Under the pieces are notes generated by a model, which made no database searches, was not told where the DNA came from, and saw nothing but the letters and a program-made list of their open reading frames with translations. Shown one piece after another: positions 27,382-38,774 of a stretch of DNA of 64,000 nucleotides. A program made the translations under genes and the position numbers. The stretch is from Trichoderma breve (lineage: Eukaryota; Ascomycota; Sordariomycetes; Hypocreales; Hypocreaceae). Position 1 is the stretch's first letter; each line of letters starts with the position of its first letter. The stretch is from NCBI RefSeq assembly GCF_028502605.1, contig NW_026611593.1:620001-684000 (forward strand), in the 5' to 3' direction.

Positions 27382-30006
27382 ATGTCTTTCTTCGGCTTCG
27401 ATACCAGCGGTCGTGGACATAACACGGCCGCCCCAGGCTTTTCCCAACCGCATGATCCATTCGCTGGCCTCTCTGGTCACCACGATGACGGCGGCGATGC
27501 CCTCGACTTTGAAGATACCTATGATGGCCTTGGAGATCAATTAGACGATGCCGACGATGCTTTCAACGACGACACGTTTGGCGGTGGCCCTGCCGATTCT
27601 GGTGCTGGTGCTGCAAAGGTTGGCAAGGACTTTGACTTCTTTGGTCAGACGGCCAAGGTTGCCGATGCCATCGAGGAGGAGCATCTTCGCTTCAACCGGT
27701 TGCAACCAGCCGCACGAGCCAATGTTTCTCAGACCCAGGCTCAGCCCATCGGCATACCCTCCCAGTCGTATGCGCAACAGTCCTATGAACAGCAGGCGTA
27801 TGGACAACAGGCGTACGGGCAGCAGGCGTATGGACAACAGGCCTATGAACAACATCCGTCGTACTATGCCGAACCCATAGCGACACGGCCTCATCGGACC
27901 GGCTACGAAAAGTACAACGAGCCCGAGCCTCTCCCGGACCTGCATGTCGACCAGAGCATCTGGGGCATTGGCCCCTCCAAGGCTGCGGCTATCCCAATCC
28001 CTAAGCCTTCTCCCCAGCCCGCGCTTTCGGCCAGTGTTGGAAGAAAGGTGATGAGCCTGGAAGAAGTTGAAGCAGCCATGCGCGCCCAAGTCAAGCCCTC
28101 GCCGCAGCCAGCAGTCTCCGAGCTCGCTTCGTACCAACAAGCCTCTGCTGGTTATCCGCCTGCTCAGCATGCATCTCCTCACCCCCAGCATGGCCAGCCG
28201 CAACCCGTTACCATCCTGCAGCGGCCTCAAGGCTCACAAGCAAAGGCTTCGCCTTCTCTCGCCAACAAGCTGCCCACCCCTCCTGGGCAGCAGGAGCAAT
28301 ACCACAACCTTCAGCAGCAGTCTGCACCCGCAGTTCAGCCTGTGCAGATTCTTCAAAACCCCAAGCGTATGTCTACTGAGGCGCGCATCGCAGCAGCTGC
28401 CCAACAGGATGCCGCGAAGATGGCACAGTTGAGCGCTCATCCCCAGCTGGCTCACATGTCTGAGGAGGAAAAGGTTGCGTTCTTGGATCAAGAGACCAAG
28501 CGTGCCAAGCGCAACCACAAGATCTGGTTGCTTTCCAAGGACAATGGTGTGATGACTCCCCAAGACAAGAACTTCATCACTCGTATTCAGCTCCAACAGC
28601 TCGTCTCCGCCACGGGCAACCCTGTCGAACAGGGCTCCGACGCTTCTCTCTCGGAAGACTTTTACTACCAAGTCTATAGCCACATTCGCGCCGGCCAACG
28701 TCAGAATCCCAGCCAGCCTCTAAGCAACTTTGCTCAGACCTACCTCTTCCAGACTGGTGGCCGCCATGGAAACATGCGCCGCCATGGAAGGCCCGCGGAG
28801 AATCATATCCAGCGCATGGAGCAGCAGGTCCAGCGAGCTGTCGAAGCCGCCAAGAACAAACCCAAGAATCCCCAGCTCGTCATCGCTGGTAGCTTGGGCA
28901 AAATATCCTTTAGCAATGCCAAAACTCCAAAGCCCTTGCTTAACATCAAGCGCGCGGCGGAGAACGAGCCCCATCACAACCGAGCTGGAAGCGGAAAGAA
29001 GTCGCCTGCCAACGGCCTTGACCGCAAGACGATTCTGCGAAATGCCGAGCGGGTCTACGTCACCTTGATGAAGATCGAAGACCACGTCCGACTCATGCCA
29101 CCTCCTATCACGAACCAGGCCGACCAGGAGCTTCAGGAGAAGCACCGAGAGTGGGCAGCGGGATTGGAGGCTCTCAACTCCCGGCTCTGGGAAGAGCTCA
29201 AGGTGCACGAGCCCATTGGGGTCGTCGTCCCTCACCCCTTCATTGCCTTTTTGTCTTGCGCCAAGGGAAAGAAGGCTATCCCTCGAATCTTTCCTCATCT
29301 GAGCTTCGAACAGCGCACCACCATCATGACCATGATTGTCTACCACCTCGACCAGCTAGATGTCGTGAATGGTGCCGCCGTGACCAGCGACGAGCCTACT
29401 CTAAACGCGAGAATGCGAGAGAACATTGACCTGTTCCTATCCACTGTCATGCCATCGTTGATGCAGTACTTTAACGATACAGGACTGGATATTGTGGACG
29501 GCGTCCTGAACCTGATTGCCACCAATCTGAACGTTGATCACATTGCTAAGACCAGAGTCGGCGTTTCTATGCTCACACTAATTCTCAGCCGTGCTGTGCT
29601 TCTCAAGCAGACCGGCGGCGGCTCCCCTGAACAGTGGGAGAAGTGGTAAGTTGCTCAGCTAAACCGCTCTGACGACTGTTATAGGCGCATTATAGCTAAT
29701 ATTCTCCCTAGGGATCAAACATACGAAATCTTCTTTAGCCGACTCGAGATGTCACTGCCCTACATGTTCCCGGGCAGCATCAATACTGGATCAGACGTTT
29801 ATGTGTGGCAGCTCCTCGCGGCTCTCGGAGTTAGCGCCAGCAACGACCAACAGACGCGCCTGGTCCTTGCCGTCAAGGATCGTGTCATTGGCACGATCTC
29901 TCTTGCAAAGACGCTCCCTCCCACAATGGCAACGGAGCGCCTTAGCAGCGTCAACTTATTCCTGCACTCGATTGGCTTGGACGTGGACATGTTGATGGGA
30001 CAGTAA
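27382..30006 (+). CDS. PAT1: Pat1, mRNA decapping activator / P-body protein
   Basis: Exons 27382-29645 and 29712-30006 give 852 residues. The N-terminus MSFFGFDTS and the acidic FEDTYDGLGDQLDD region match Pat1, which links deadenylated mRNA to the Lsm1-7 ring, Dhh1 and Dcp2. A Gln/Pro-rich unstructured region (about 110-330) follows, with a short five-residue repeat. The conserved mid region contains MSEEEKVAFLDQETKRAKRNHKI (landmark MSEEEKVAFLDQ) and the C-terminal alpha-helical domain starts near residue 550 (KTILRNAERVYVTLMKIED). The C-terminus WDQTYEIFFSRLE across the intron is also typical. Older annotations call this family topoisomerase II-associated protein PAT1. Confidence 0.95.
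27778..27852 (+). repeat. 15-bp tandem repeat coding QAYGQ in PAT1
   Basis: Five units of 15 bp encode QSYEQ, QAYGQ three times, and QAYEQ. They lie in the unstructured Gln-rich region of Pat1. Repeats of Tyr, Gly and Gln favour condensate formation in other proteins, so a role in P-body assembly is a reasonable inference. Confidence 0.9.
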
Positions 30007-30645
30007 ATTCGAAAACAGGACCCGGGAGCTGGTCTTTACATGATTTTGATGGGGGAAACTCGACTACAAAAATACATATTTTTCTTTAGAAATTATTGCA
30101 GTGGGTAAAGCAAGTTGGAAGGATTGGACTAGCAGTTGTTGTGCTCGTGCTATGGGATGGTAAAAAGATAATCTGGACGACTTGGAGGGAAACTTGTCGT
30201 TTTGCATTTATTCAAAAAGGGGAGCTGTAGTGCTGCAAAGGTTGCTAGTCCGTGGGCAAATGAGCGGGATATTATCGTTTGATCTTGTCATGTTGTACTA
30301 CTACTATACCAACGAGTGGATAAGGGGGGAGGTGAGGATGATACCGAGTCACGATGGGGGAGGTGTGGCTGTGAGTGAGTCGTTAAGCTGGAATTTCGAT
30401 CCTCGATATGAGGACAATGCAACATTGAATTTTTTTTTTTTTCTTGATTAATCACTTGATGTGGTGGAGATGCTGGATTTGAGTTGTTTTAAGTGATGGG
30501 TATGAATGATATCGTATTTTATGTAGATCCAACCACCCAGCTAGAAAAGTATATATGATATAGCACATGTTTGACAATTAGAAAACCAAAAACTCCACAA
30601 AACACCTGATTCCATGCAAAAGAATGATGACTGACTCTAGAATCA
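30007..30645. other. Convergent intergenic region
   Basis: The 3' flanks of PAT1 and RPC37, about 640 bases, with a T run near 30429-30442. No gene is seen. Confidence 0.55.
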
Positions 30646-31865
30646 TCAAGCGCCTCTCGCTCGTCCACCTCTTCGAGCAGCCAGCGCCGCAGCCGCACCA
30701 GCTCTAGGACGAGTCGCCCTCGGTGGCTGACGAGGCTCCTCTGCCGGCGCCACAGCAACAGCAGCAACAGGCTCTGGCTTCTTCTCAACGGGCAGTTCCG
30801 GCACAGGATCAGGCTTCTTGATGCCGCTAATGGATTCGAGGAACTGCGTATCATCCCACTTATTGCCCAGCGTCGGAACAAGCTCCTCCAGATCCCTGTC
30901 CGCATCCGCAGCGGGCGCACCCTGCTCGCCCGCAGGATCAGGTCTCGGCCGAAGAAACAAGCTGTCGTTGTAGACCTCCCACGCAGTCTCCTCGTTCTCG
31001 TCGGTGTAGCGCATCTTGCGCCAGGGCTCGGTCTGGACGGAGCGCAGTCGGTCGGCCATTGTCTCCGTAGAAACACCGTCTGCGCCTTCGGCGGTGGTCT
31101 TGATGGTCATGTGGATTGCGCGGGCGGTGGGGGCTGCGGGTGCTGCGCCGTCCTTTGATGCTGCGGCGGAGGATTGGCGTTCTTGCGCGGTGGCGGCGTC
31201 GAGGTGATGGAGTTGAGGGCGGAGGTGGATGAGGTTGGAGACGGGGGTGAGATGGAGGTCCTCTGTTTTGGGAAGAATTTTTGTTAGTTGGGAATCTAGA
31301 TCCCGGAGAAAAGAAAGATGAGTTTGAACGTACTGCCTTGGAAGACGCCGACCATGTACTGGACTTCATCGGTATCGGGATACTGGCCGCCCAATGTCTG
31401 CGTGCTAAGGACTTTACCCTGGCGCACGGCATCATTCCAATCAAGGTTTTCATCCTCTTCGACGTCGCCCTTCTTCCTGGGCGCGCGCTGCTGGACGGCA
31501 CCAACACCGAAACCTCCCGCCAGGCCGTGACTCCCCCCATTCTTGACGGCCATGGAGTTTTGCAGCGTGCGGCCCCAGCGGAGGCCCTTTTCGCGGTCGT
31601 AGGCGGTGGTGTTGTCCATGGGCATGTCGATTTCGACCATGCCGGAGTGTTCCTTGAGGCGCAGCTCGGTGGGGGGCGGGCGAGGCGTGCTGTCGGTGCG
31701 GTTGGGGTGTTGGAGGACGAGGAGGCGGCGGCCGAGGGGGAGGGCTGGGTTGAGGAAGACTTGGTAGCTTGCGGTGATGGGGTCGTCTTCGTCGTTGTTG
31801 TCATCGTGGTCGAGTTTGGGGTTGTCGTTGACAATGTCCATGAGGTCGGGGTCTATGTTGGACAT
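30646..31865 (-). CDS. RPC37: RNA polymerase III subunit RPC37/RPC5
   Basis: Exons 31865-31334 and 31262-30646 encode 382 residues. The protein begins with an acidic MSNIDPDLMDIVNDNP segment, then a dimerisation core, DPITASYQVFLNPALPLGRRLLVLQHP, of the Sin-like/RPC5 family (landmarks YQVFLNP and RRLLVLQHP). It continues with LRLKEHSGMVEIDMP and the exon-exon join VFQGKDLHLTPVSNLIHLRPQ (landmark LHLTPVSNLIHLRPQ). The C-terminus is Pro/Ala/Arg-rich. RPC37 pairs with RPC53 in a TFIIF-like heterodimer that acts in Pol III termination and re-initiation. The intron has a GTACGT donor and ACAG acceptor. Confidence 0.9.
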
Positions 31866-32107
31866 GGTGGCTGTTTTGGGGGGTTCAATTGGGTGGTTTT
31901 GTGGGTGTATATGATGTGAGAATTTTGAAATTGGATATTATCACGAGTAATAAGATTTTATGATAGAGGATATAATGGTTATATCGAGTGTTGTGATAAA
32001 TAGCCGGTGGTGAGTCGTCGGCTGCGAGTTGGAGGTGGGGTGCCTTTGGAGAAATTTCCTGGCGGCAGCTCTTATCGGCGCTTATCAGGGGCCCTGCATC
32101 TGCGCTG

Positions 32108-32170
32108 GAGAATCGGGACTAGCTTCACTGAGCCGCTCCATGCCTTGGGTGAGGTTAAAAATGCTGTGAA
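32108..32170 (+). repeat. Dispersed degenerate repeat, copy A
   Basis: This fragment shares agaatcgggactagct and, 25-30 bases later, gaggttaaaaatgctgtgaa with copy B at 37.06 kb. The second half is also shared with copy C at 36.94 kb. Immediately downstream, tgacttcct-ac-aggaagtca (32175-32194) is a perfect 9-bp hairpin. Confidence 0.6.
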
Positions 32171-33751
32171 ACGATGACTTCCTACAGGAAGTCACCCGAG
32201 GTGGTGCGTAATTGTCAGGCTCCCCATTCACACATAATACTGCGTTGTAACTTGGCTCGACCATGTAGAGTCAATTTATTTCTTTTATGCAGTCCAAAAG
32301 CGATTTCCGCATTGGTGATACCACTATACAACGTTTACTACCTACTAGGCACTTTACGGATTCGGAGTTTCGTAACGTAAAGCACCGCACCCTACGTCTG
32401 AAATGCCGCGCACATTCTAGGCAAAGATATATACAAGACTCACGTAGTATGAGAGCCATCAATTACTTTATCTCATATATCTTGTACAAGTAGGAGGGTA
32501 TAACCCAGTGAATACATAGGGTATCGGCTGCGTGTTCAATGAATTTGTTTTATGTGTTTGCGCGAGAATAGCAATCTGGGTAACTTTTATCCTGAAATCG
32601 GCAAGAAATTCGAATTTTTGATATAGATTTGTGTTCTAAGAGCTTTGAAGTATATTCGATATTCTATCGCTAAATGGATAAACAATGAGTTGTTGTATGC
32701 ATCAGTATTCAATTGTATATTATCTAGAAGGCTATTCATTAATCACTTTATGTGCCGTATATAATGATTTACATATTGTGATATACAAATAACACAACAA
32801 TATAATGCGAATGGCGGATATATTCCGCCCCTCCCACTGTCCAGCCTCGCGGTATGAGTTATTATCTGTTTGTGTGCTGCTTCGTATGTAATCGCCACTC
32901 ATATAGTGTTACCATCATCCTTGACCAATTGGATCATGATTGCAGCCAACACGAGGCCAAAATGCTTGGCGGAGAGGACAACAATGAGTTTCACCTGATG
33001 TTGCTTTTCCCTCTCGTAGAAACCGCAGGGGAGTTATAAGAAGATGGCGTGTAGATGAAATTCGAGTCTTGGGCATAAGTGAGCGACACTGCTGAATATG
33101 CATACTTGTTGTGAATACCGAAGATTATTTTCTTGCGTGCCTTTCTTAAGGAAGTTTCCATACCATGGAATGCCAAATTTTCATTGACCTTGAAGAAAAA
33201 AGTGATCTTGAGTATCATTTGCCCAACGAAATTGATAAATTCGGACGCCCGATACCACACCGCACGGACGTCACAGGCACCGATCGACAAGGATAAGCAC
33301 AACTTATGTCAGTCCTCGTGGCGACGCTGAATATGAAGCACAGGAGCTCCGTCCGCGCAGGGGCAGCCTTAACTTTTGGGTCCCAAAATACTCGTCGTCT
33401 ATCTTGTATCAAGGGTTGGTAAGAAGCTTGTGGGCAGATGCTTGTCTCGTTCCTGTTGAACGATTCAAAAGGGGTATAGTCATAGTACGAACGATGATTG
33501 CTGGGTGTCATCTTATATGATATATGAGATTACCTAGGTAGATAGAGTGGTACCCGAGAGATTGTAGGCGTTGTCTCCAATCCTCCCCTGTGGCCGAGTA
33601 TAATATGCTATTGGGGCGGTGGTTACTTAGTAACAATAGTCTATCTTATGCCGGCAATTAAAGCATGCGATGGTTTTAGGCCGCGGATGGAGCTAAAATG
33701 CTATAAGTTGGGTACCATTCGTGATTTAAGGCGTTGGAATGCAACATAAGG

Positions 33752-33805
33752 ATCGTGCATCGCGATGGCATCAATACGATCATTGGATATTATAGCCGGT
33801 TCTCT
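33752..33805 (+). repeat. Dispersed degenerate repeat, copy D
   Basis: atcgtgcatcgcgatggc and atcaatac, followed by agccggtt, match the first half of copy C at 36.88-36.93 kb with several base changes and a slightly different spacing. It does not include the second half seen in copies A to C. Confidence 0.55.
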
Positions 33806-34870
33806 CTGGGTGGTATAGAGGTAGGCGGATACGGAGTACACCATTCAATGTCAACTAAGAGCCCAATCAAGCAATCCTGTAGCGTACGTACGTATAGACA
33901 CTCAAGGCCCTAGTCGATTTCCAAACGGCCATGTATGGAATCCGCATCGGAGACTGCTCTTGGCCGAACCGGTGATATAAATTTTCAATTTGTTTCACAG
34001 CATGTTTAACCCTCCCCATGACCCGGAGAAGTTGCCCTCCGCAGAATGTCCATGCAAGCTTATGCCAGCCATCATTCTTGAAGCTTCATGCAAAGTTGAA
34101 TACATGTACTTGCTAATTCATACTCATACAATTTCTCATCTTGTAGAGTATTGCCTTAAGATTTGTGTGGATTTCAATTTTTGTGTAAATGTTAGTTTGG
34201 AGACCATGTTACATGGATCGAATGATCAATAGCAGAGCGGCCGAGAGTGCTATTGGAACTGCCGGCAGAATTGATGCCTACCGTAGTTAATTTGCTTACC
34301 TCTTTGATATTAGTAGTAAAAATTGTTGAGTTAGTCTGCATAGAAGTAATCGATGCCACTAAGTAGTCGCATCTATTGAACTAGGCAAATTCATAATTAT
34401 AATTTTCATTATGCTTTGAGTGAAGCTGAAATGAATTGAAGATGAACGTGATGTAATATGGCTTTTTTCATCCCCATGTGGTTTCTTCAGCTCTTTCTCC
34501 ACTATTGCCTGGAGTAATGCCTGCAAAACACTGTTGCAGCTGAGACAAGAATTACATCTGAGTTATAATACACACAGTACATTCCTCCCAGACGCCTGTT
34601 CACCGAGAAGAGATATTTTTCTTCTTTTCTTTTTACAAGTGGCAACACCGATTAGGGAGAGATGGTGGCGGCTGAGTAGTCTAACAAAGCTGCCGTCAAA
34701 TGTGGTCACTCAATTAGTTATATTACGTTTGACAACCTACTGTCCAGCTCTAGGACTTTGGAATGCGGCTGAATCTATAGGTAATTAGTGCAGCACTATG
34801 GATAAACTTAACCGAACTTATGGTTTAACTCTAATTCTCTTGTAACATTCAATGTAGCGCTAAAGTAAAG

Positions 34871-34959
34871 TGATAGTAAGAGAAATGTATTATAATACCA
34901 AGTAGCTACTAATATATAAACCACTGACTTCTCTCTATATCGGACTTCTCTTACTATCA
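34871..34959. repeat. 14-bp perfect inverted repeat
   Basis: tgatagtaagagaa at 34871-34884 is matched by its reverse complement at 34946-34959, with 61 bases between. A TATA-like atatataaa lies inside. It sits 90 bp upstream of the small gene at 35050. It could form a hairpin or mark a dyad regulatory site; both are inference. Confidence 0.7.
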
Positions 34960-35049
34960 ACAAAAAGCACCGCCTGTATCACAATACCCTACCCATCAGT
35001 ATCAATTATAACTATACCATCTTCCCCTAAAACAATCAGAGATATTGAG

Positions 35050-35379
35050 ATGTCTGAGTCTAAATTTTTCCGAGCATCAGCCCGAGGAAGCCATGTCAAT
35101 AACGCTGGCGAGCCTCGGTGGGAAGACACAAAACAAGTGGTTGCTGAATTAGCCAGAGGAAACCTCATCCAAGCACTCGTTGAACGCCCTGGAACGGCTT
35201 ACATAAATTATGACGGTAGAAAAAGGACTTTGGCTGAACATGGGAGGTTCTATGAGTATAATGGCGACGAGAAGATAGTTTATACCTCCCCAGATTCCAA
35301 CACCGAGGGCAATAGACACAAATGGACGGGTACTATTACGGCGTCTATTACGACAGGATTTGACGTTTCGACGGAATAA
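35050..35379 (+). CDS. Possible orphan gene, 109 residues
   Basis: This is an ATG-initiated single-exon frame of 109 residues. I do not recognise it. The predicted protein is soluble, without a signal peptide or membrane segment, and has an almost even mix of charged and polar residues with strings such as RPGTAYINYDGRKRTLAEHGRFYEY. Support for a real gene comes from context: a TATA-like atatataaa about 135 bases upstream, and a pyrimidine- and A-rich leader lacking other ATGs shortly before the start. It stands alone in an AT-rich gene-poor island, and its sequence is less AT-rich than its surroundings. It could also be a relic of a longer gene. Confidence 0.4.
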   Translation: MSESKFFRASARGSHVNNAGEPRWEDTKQVVAELARGNLIQALVERPGTAYINYDGRKRTLAEHGRFYEYNGDEKIVYTSPDSNTEGNRHKWTGTITASITTGFDVSTE

Positions 35380-36874
35380 TCTATTTTACTTAAGGGTTAA
35401 CATCTAACATACTGTCTAATCTATTCGCATTATCACTATTCCTTGCTTTCATTGTGTATTTTGATGTCGTAGTCTGATTATGAACAGTAAGCTAAGGCAA
35501 CTGTTGTCAGCGGGCCAATAGCCTCATGATATTCTCTCTTACTATAGAAGACTTCAAAAGACGTAGGATCTTCCAAGTAACTGAAATGTGATGTCGAGAA
35601 TGGTTCGTTACGGAACCTTCCGTCTGCATCTCAATGGACAGTTTAAGGAGGGGGCCATTACAGTAACGGCTGTTGTCTGTCGGCGGAATAAAGCACAATA
35701 CGGCCTGCAGAATGTTGTGCGTAGCTGAAATATTGATCATGGCGTCCCTAGATGTCGAGTTATCGATCTGTCGGCGGCAATAGCTTGACACAAGTAGCTC
35801 TGATGGTACGCAGATTCACCCCGCAGATACCAGTTCACTATATCCACCTGTACTCGCAAAGCAATCTGTCTTTCATTGTGGTAGACTATAAAACCTAACG
35901 CTCGGATGGTACAATTGCTGGTATGCACTGGGAGTTCAATCTCGTGGTGGACAAGTATTTTGAAAATCGGAAGCAGCGGAAGCTTGTATGATTGCTTGGA
36001 GGCGGGAGATGGGAGAATCGGATTGGACCGCTGTAGCGCGCTGTTTCATCTTCATATATTAATGTTTATATTAAAATTCTTACTCAGAAGTTAGTTTCCA
36101 TGACCTTTGGGATAGAGTGTATTGTGTAGCCTGCGATCTTTCATTTCTTGAAGGTCGGTCAAAATTCAAATTATCAAGAAAGTAGTCCATCACGAGGCGT
36201 TAGCCATGAGCAAATGGCGTCGGCCACGAACGTCTCATGACTAGCCATAAATTTCCCAAGGGACCTCGCTCTCATTGAACCTGTAAGGATGTATTCGAAC
36301 CTGCCTTAATTAAAGTCGACCTACCGAAAGTATGATTGCGCCTTCGGAAAGCTGAACAGCTTACCTTCTTTCACACAACTCAATCGTATTCTGTTAAGCG
36401 TTTCATAACGTCATTGGATAATACAATATTGGATAATACAAAAACCGCTCATACGCCATAACAAGCAGATACGCCATCCGAAAATTAAATTTTATGCCGA
36501 CTGCCAGGGAGGCTGGCCTTTACGATTCGAATGGTATGTTAGCTTTTATAATGTTGAATGAAATTCTGTTTCCTACTTCCCTTGCATTCAGCAAAACCTT
36601 AGCAAGAAACATAGATACTTGCTTGCTCTAGAGCGGCTATACCGAGATGGCTTAGTTGTGTAAGTAAACCGATCGCTACTCAATAACATTGCGCTTACAG
36701 AACATGAAAGTATGGTTATATACTACTATTCAATCTTGGAGAGAGTAATTGGGAGAGAAATCGGGTCTTGCAGATCTCATGTTTCTTGGTCTAGTATGTA
36801 CTAAGCCAAACCAAAGTCTACCTATTTGTCCATTCGCAATTTGTCCATAATTCAAGGGCTGAAAAGCAACGAGG

Positions 36875-36985
36875 GCATCGTGCACTGTGATGGCCTCAAT
36901 ACCTCAGAGGTCGAAGCCGGTTGTCTGCAGGTTTTGAGAGAGGCTAAAAATGCTGTGAAGAAGTCTTATCACAAGGCTACTAGGT
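36875..36985 (+). repeat. Dispersed degenerate repeat, copy C (best preserved)
   Basis: This copy is open for about 44 codons and reads GIVHCDGLNTSEVEAGC, then LREAKNAVKKSYHKATR. Its first half matches copy D (33.75 kb) and its second half matches copies A (32.15 kb) and B (37.09 kb). The conserved reading NAVK appears in all three, which suggests decay of a coding sequence. I do not recognise the parent protein. Confidence 0.55.
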
Positions 36986-37057
36986 AATGGGGGAGAGGCT
37001 TCGGATATACATCCACTTTAATAGGCAGTTTACATGCAGCCCTACAATCTGTGCTAA

Positions 37058-37110
37058 AGAATCGGGACTAGCTCAGCAGAGGGTCTCGAGGGAGGTTGAA
37101 AATGCTGTGA
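37058..37110 (+). repeat. Dispersed degenerate repeat, copy B
   Basis: agaatcgggactagctc and ggaggttgaaaatgctgtga match copy A with a few substitutions. It lies only 100 bp after copy C and 30 bp before the kinase relic. Confidence 0.6.
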
Positions 37111-37142
37111 AGGGGGCAGCAGTTTGCCTAGAGTCACTGTAG

Positions 37143-37406
37143 GCAACAGGCGGGGGCCTGGTCTGTCTTGGCTGGGCTCATAACGACCTGAACCCTTCAA
37201 ACATCCTTGTGGCAGAGGACGGTAGACCCGTTCTGATTGACTTTGGTTCGTCTCAGAGAATTGGGGAGAAACTGTCAACTAGCCGTGGTACGAAAGGCTG
37301 GATTGATTGCGAGATGAAGGACTATACAACGTCGGAGACACATCATGATACATTTGCTCTCGACAAAATCTGTACGTGGTTAAGCAACCCGACGTTTGAG
37401 GATTAA
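37143..37406 (+). pseudogene. Protein-kinase fragment (catalytic loop and DFG only)
   Basis: The frame opens after an in-frame TAG at 37140-37142 and ends at 37404-37406. It reads HNDLNPSNI (catalytic loop) and, after VAEDG, VLIDFGSS (the DFG motif), then TKGWIDCEM and HDTFALDKI, which follow in fungal kinase-like proteins. The N-lobe and the rest of the C-lobe are missing, and the upstream sequence is AT-rich and stop-laden. It is therefore best read as a relic. The TAG is preceded by ctgt, so it could be a 3' splice site of a gene whose upstream exons are lost or diverged. Confidence 0.6.
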
Positions 37407-38774
37407 ATAGCTACGATAAATAGCCCATAGATACGGAGTATAGGTGCCGGGAAGTCTTATTCTAGAGGGTCTACCATCCCGTCAAAACTGGGCATCATCG
37501 AACAGTGGCTCATACAGAAAGAGCAAAGTTTCTGAAGGTTAAACTGGTTTAAGGTACTTGGGGTTGTTGACAGGCGGAACAAGGTTGCTTGATTGGCTCC
37601 ACGAGGCTGTCAAGAGTACGGCGGTATTGGCCAATTGGAGTCAAGTAGTCGCTTTTACAGCACTTTTAATCCCCCCGAAGAGGATGTAGCAGCATACACC
37701 TGTCTATGTCAGCCATCTTTATTACGTACTTGCGCTCAGTTTCTCAGCATTAAGTTTCTCATCTATACATGTTAATATCCTACATGTTTATAAAAGCAGG
37801 ACAGAAACTACTACTTCTACACCCCGCGAATTAAAACAGGGCGACTGAGAATGATAAAGAGAGTCTCATCAGAATTGAGACTCCTAGTTTTGAATCCCTT
37901 TACCGCTTGAAGATTGATACCTAAAACGCCTAGTAAGTCGAGGTAAATTAAGCCCCCGATTTGGGCCAAGCTAAAAGCCATGGTGCCATATTTGTTCAAT
38001 AATCCGACAGGGGGCATCACAACACCAACGGCCAATCGTGCACCACGACAAATTTCCATTCCTTTTCATCTTTGCTCATCATGATCACTCAACGCACAAG
38101 CCTATATTACATGGGGTATATTGGACTAAATTCTGACAGCCGCGGCGGGCACTTGTATGACACGGCAAATAGACTTCAAGGGGTTGTTCTAGAAGACTTA
38201 CTATATTTTGACATATCTTTGACAACCCCATAATCCGTGCGTTGGGAGTTTAGGACTTGGCAGCGCTCACATCATGTAAAAGCAAATCTAAATAGTGAGG
38301 CTGCCTAACTTCTTGGCAGCGGCAACACCGGCTCTTTGGCTTATCAGCTTAGACGTCTTTTGTTCCTGGGGAAAAGGAGGATTTGCATCTGCGGCTGAAC
38401 GCGCCCCTGCGCTATCGCTTCGTAGCCGCAACACCAAGCAGTTAATCATGTGGGGACGCGCGCTGGCCGTCCTCTAGAGATAATGATGACCTACTTTTCT
38501 TCTTTCTTTCTCTTCTCGTCTTAATTTCTTTCTCTCTGTCATTCTGTGTCACTCTTTTCTGTTTGTTTGTCGAGTTGCGAGAGTGGTGCTGGAGGGCATA
38601 TCCTCTTGCGCTTGACAATCAGGGGCAAACAGGTTGTCAACTAAGGCGATCAAGTCGCGCACCTCACACACTCTTTTTGTCACTCATTTCTGCAATATTT
38701 ACGCAAACTAAGTCAATAAATTGTGCCCATTACTCTCCTTCATTTTCCCTGGGCATAAATCGACGTATTCTACG
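37407..38774. other. Gene-free region and glycosyltransferase promoter
   Basis: About 1.37 kb. No supportable gene. An 80-codon minus-strand ATG frame at 37817-38059 has no recognisable domain. The last 300 bases become less AT-rich and contain pyrimidine-rich strings (38494-38565), probably the promoter and leader of the next gene. Confidence 0.45.

Larger units (their letters stand above)
31866..35049. other. AT-rich gene-poor island, left part
   Basis: About 3.2 kb with no supportable gene after the promoter of RPC37. Base composition shifts visibly to AT from about 32.5 kb. The stretch holds two degenerate dispersed-repeat fragments (32.1 and 33.75 kb) and a 14-bp inverted repeat near 34.9 kb. 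Short open frames are consistent with chance. Confidence 0.55.
35380..37142. other. AT-rich gene-poor island, right part
   Basis: About 1.76 kb without an intact gene. It holds dispersed-repeat copies B and C near its end, next to the kinase relic. Short frames near 36.5-36.7 kb (for example one reading LERLYRDGL) may be remnants of decayed coding sequence, but I cannot join them. Confidence 0.5.

Noticed and set aside
36480..36720. Possible two-exon gene fragment with GTATGT donor
   Set aside because: Joining across the candidate intron gives an immediate stop in the tested phase, so no gene can be supported.
37817..38059. 80-codon minus-strand ATG frame with a hydrophobic stretch
   Set aside because: It could be a relic of a membrane protein, but nothing identifies it and it is alone in AT-rich DNA.
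31866..38774. Transposable element in the AT-rich island
   Set aside because: I looked for transposase, reverse transcriptase, long terminal repeats and long terminal inverted repeats and saw none; only short degenerate fragments remain.
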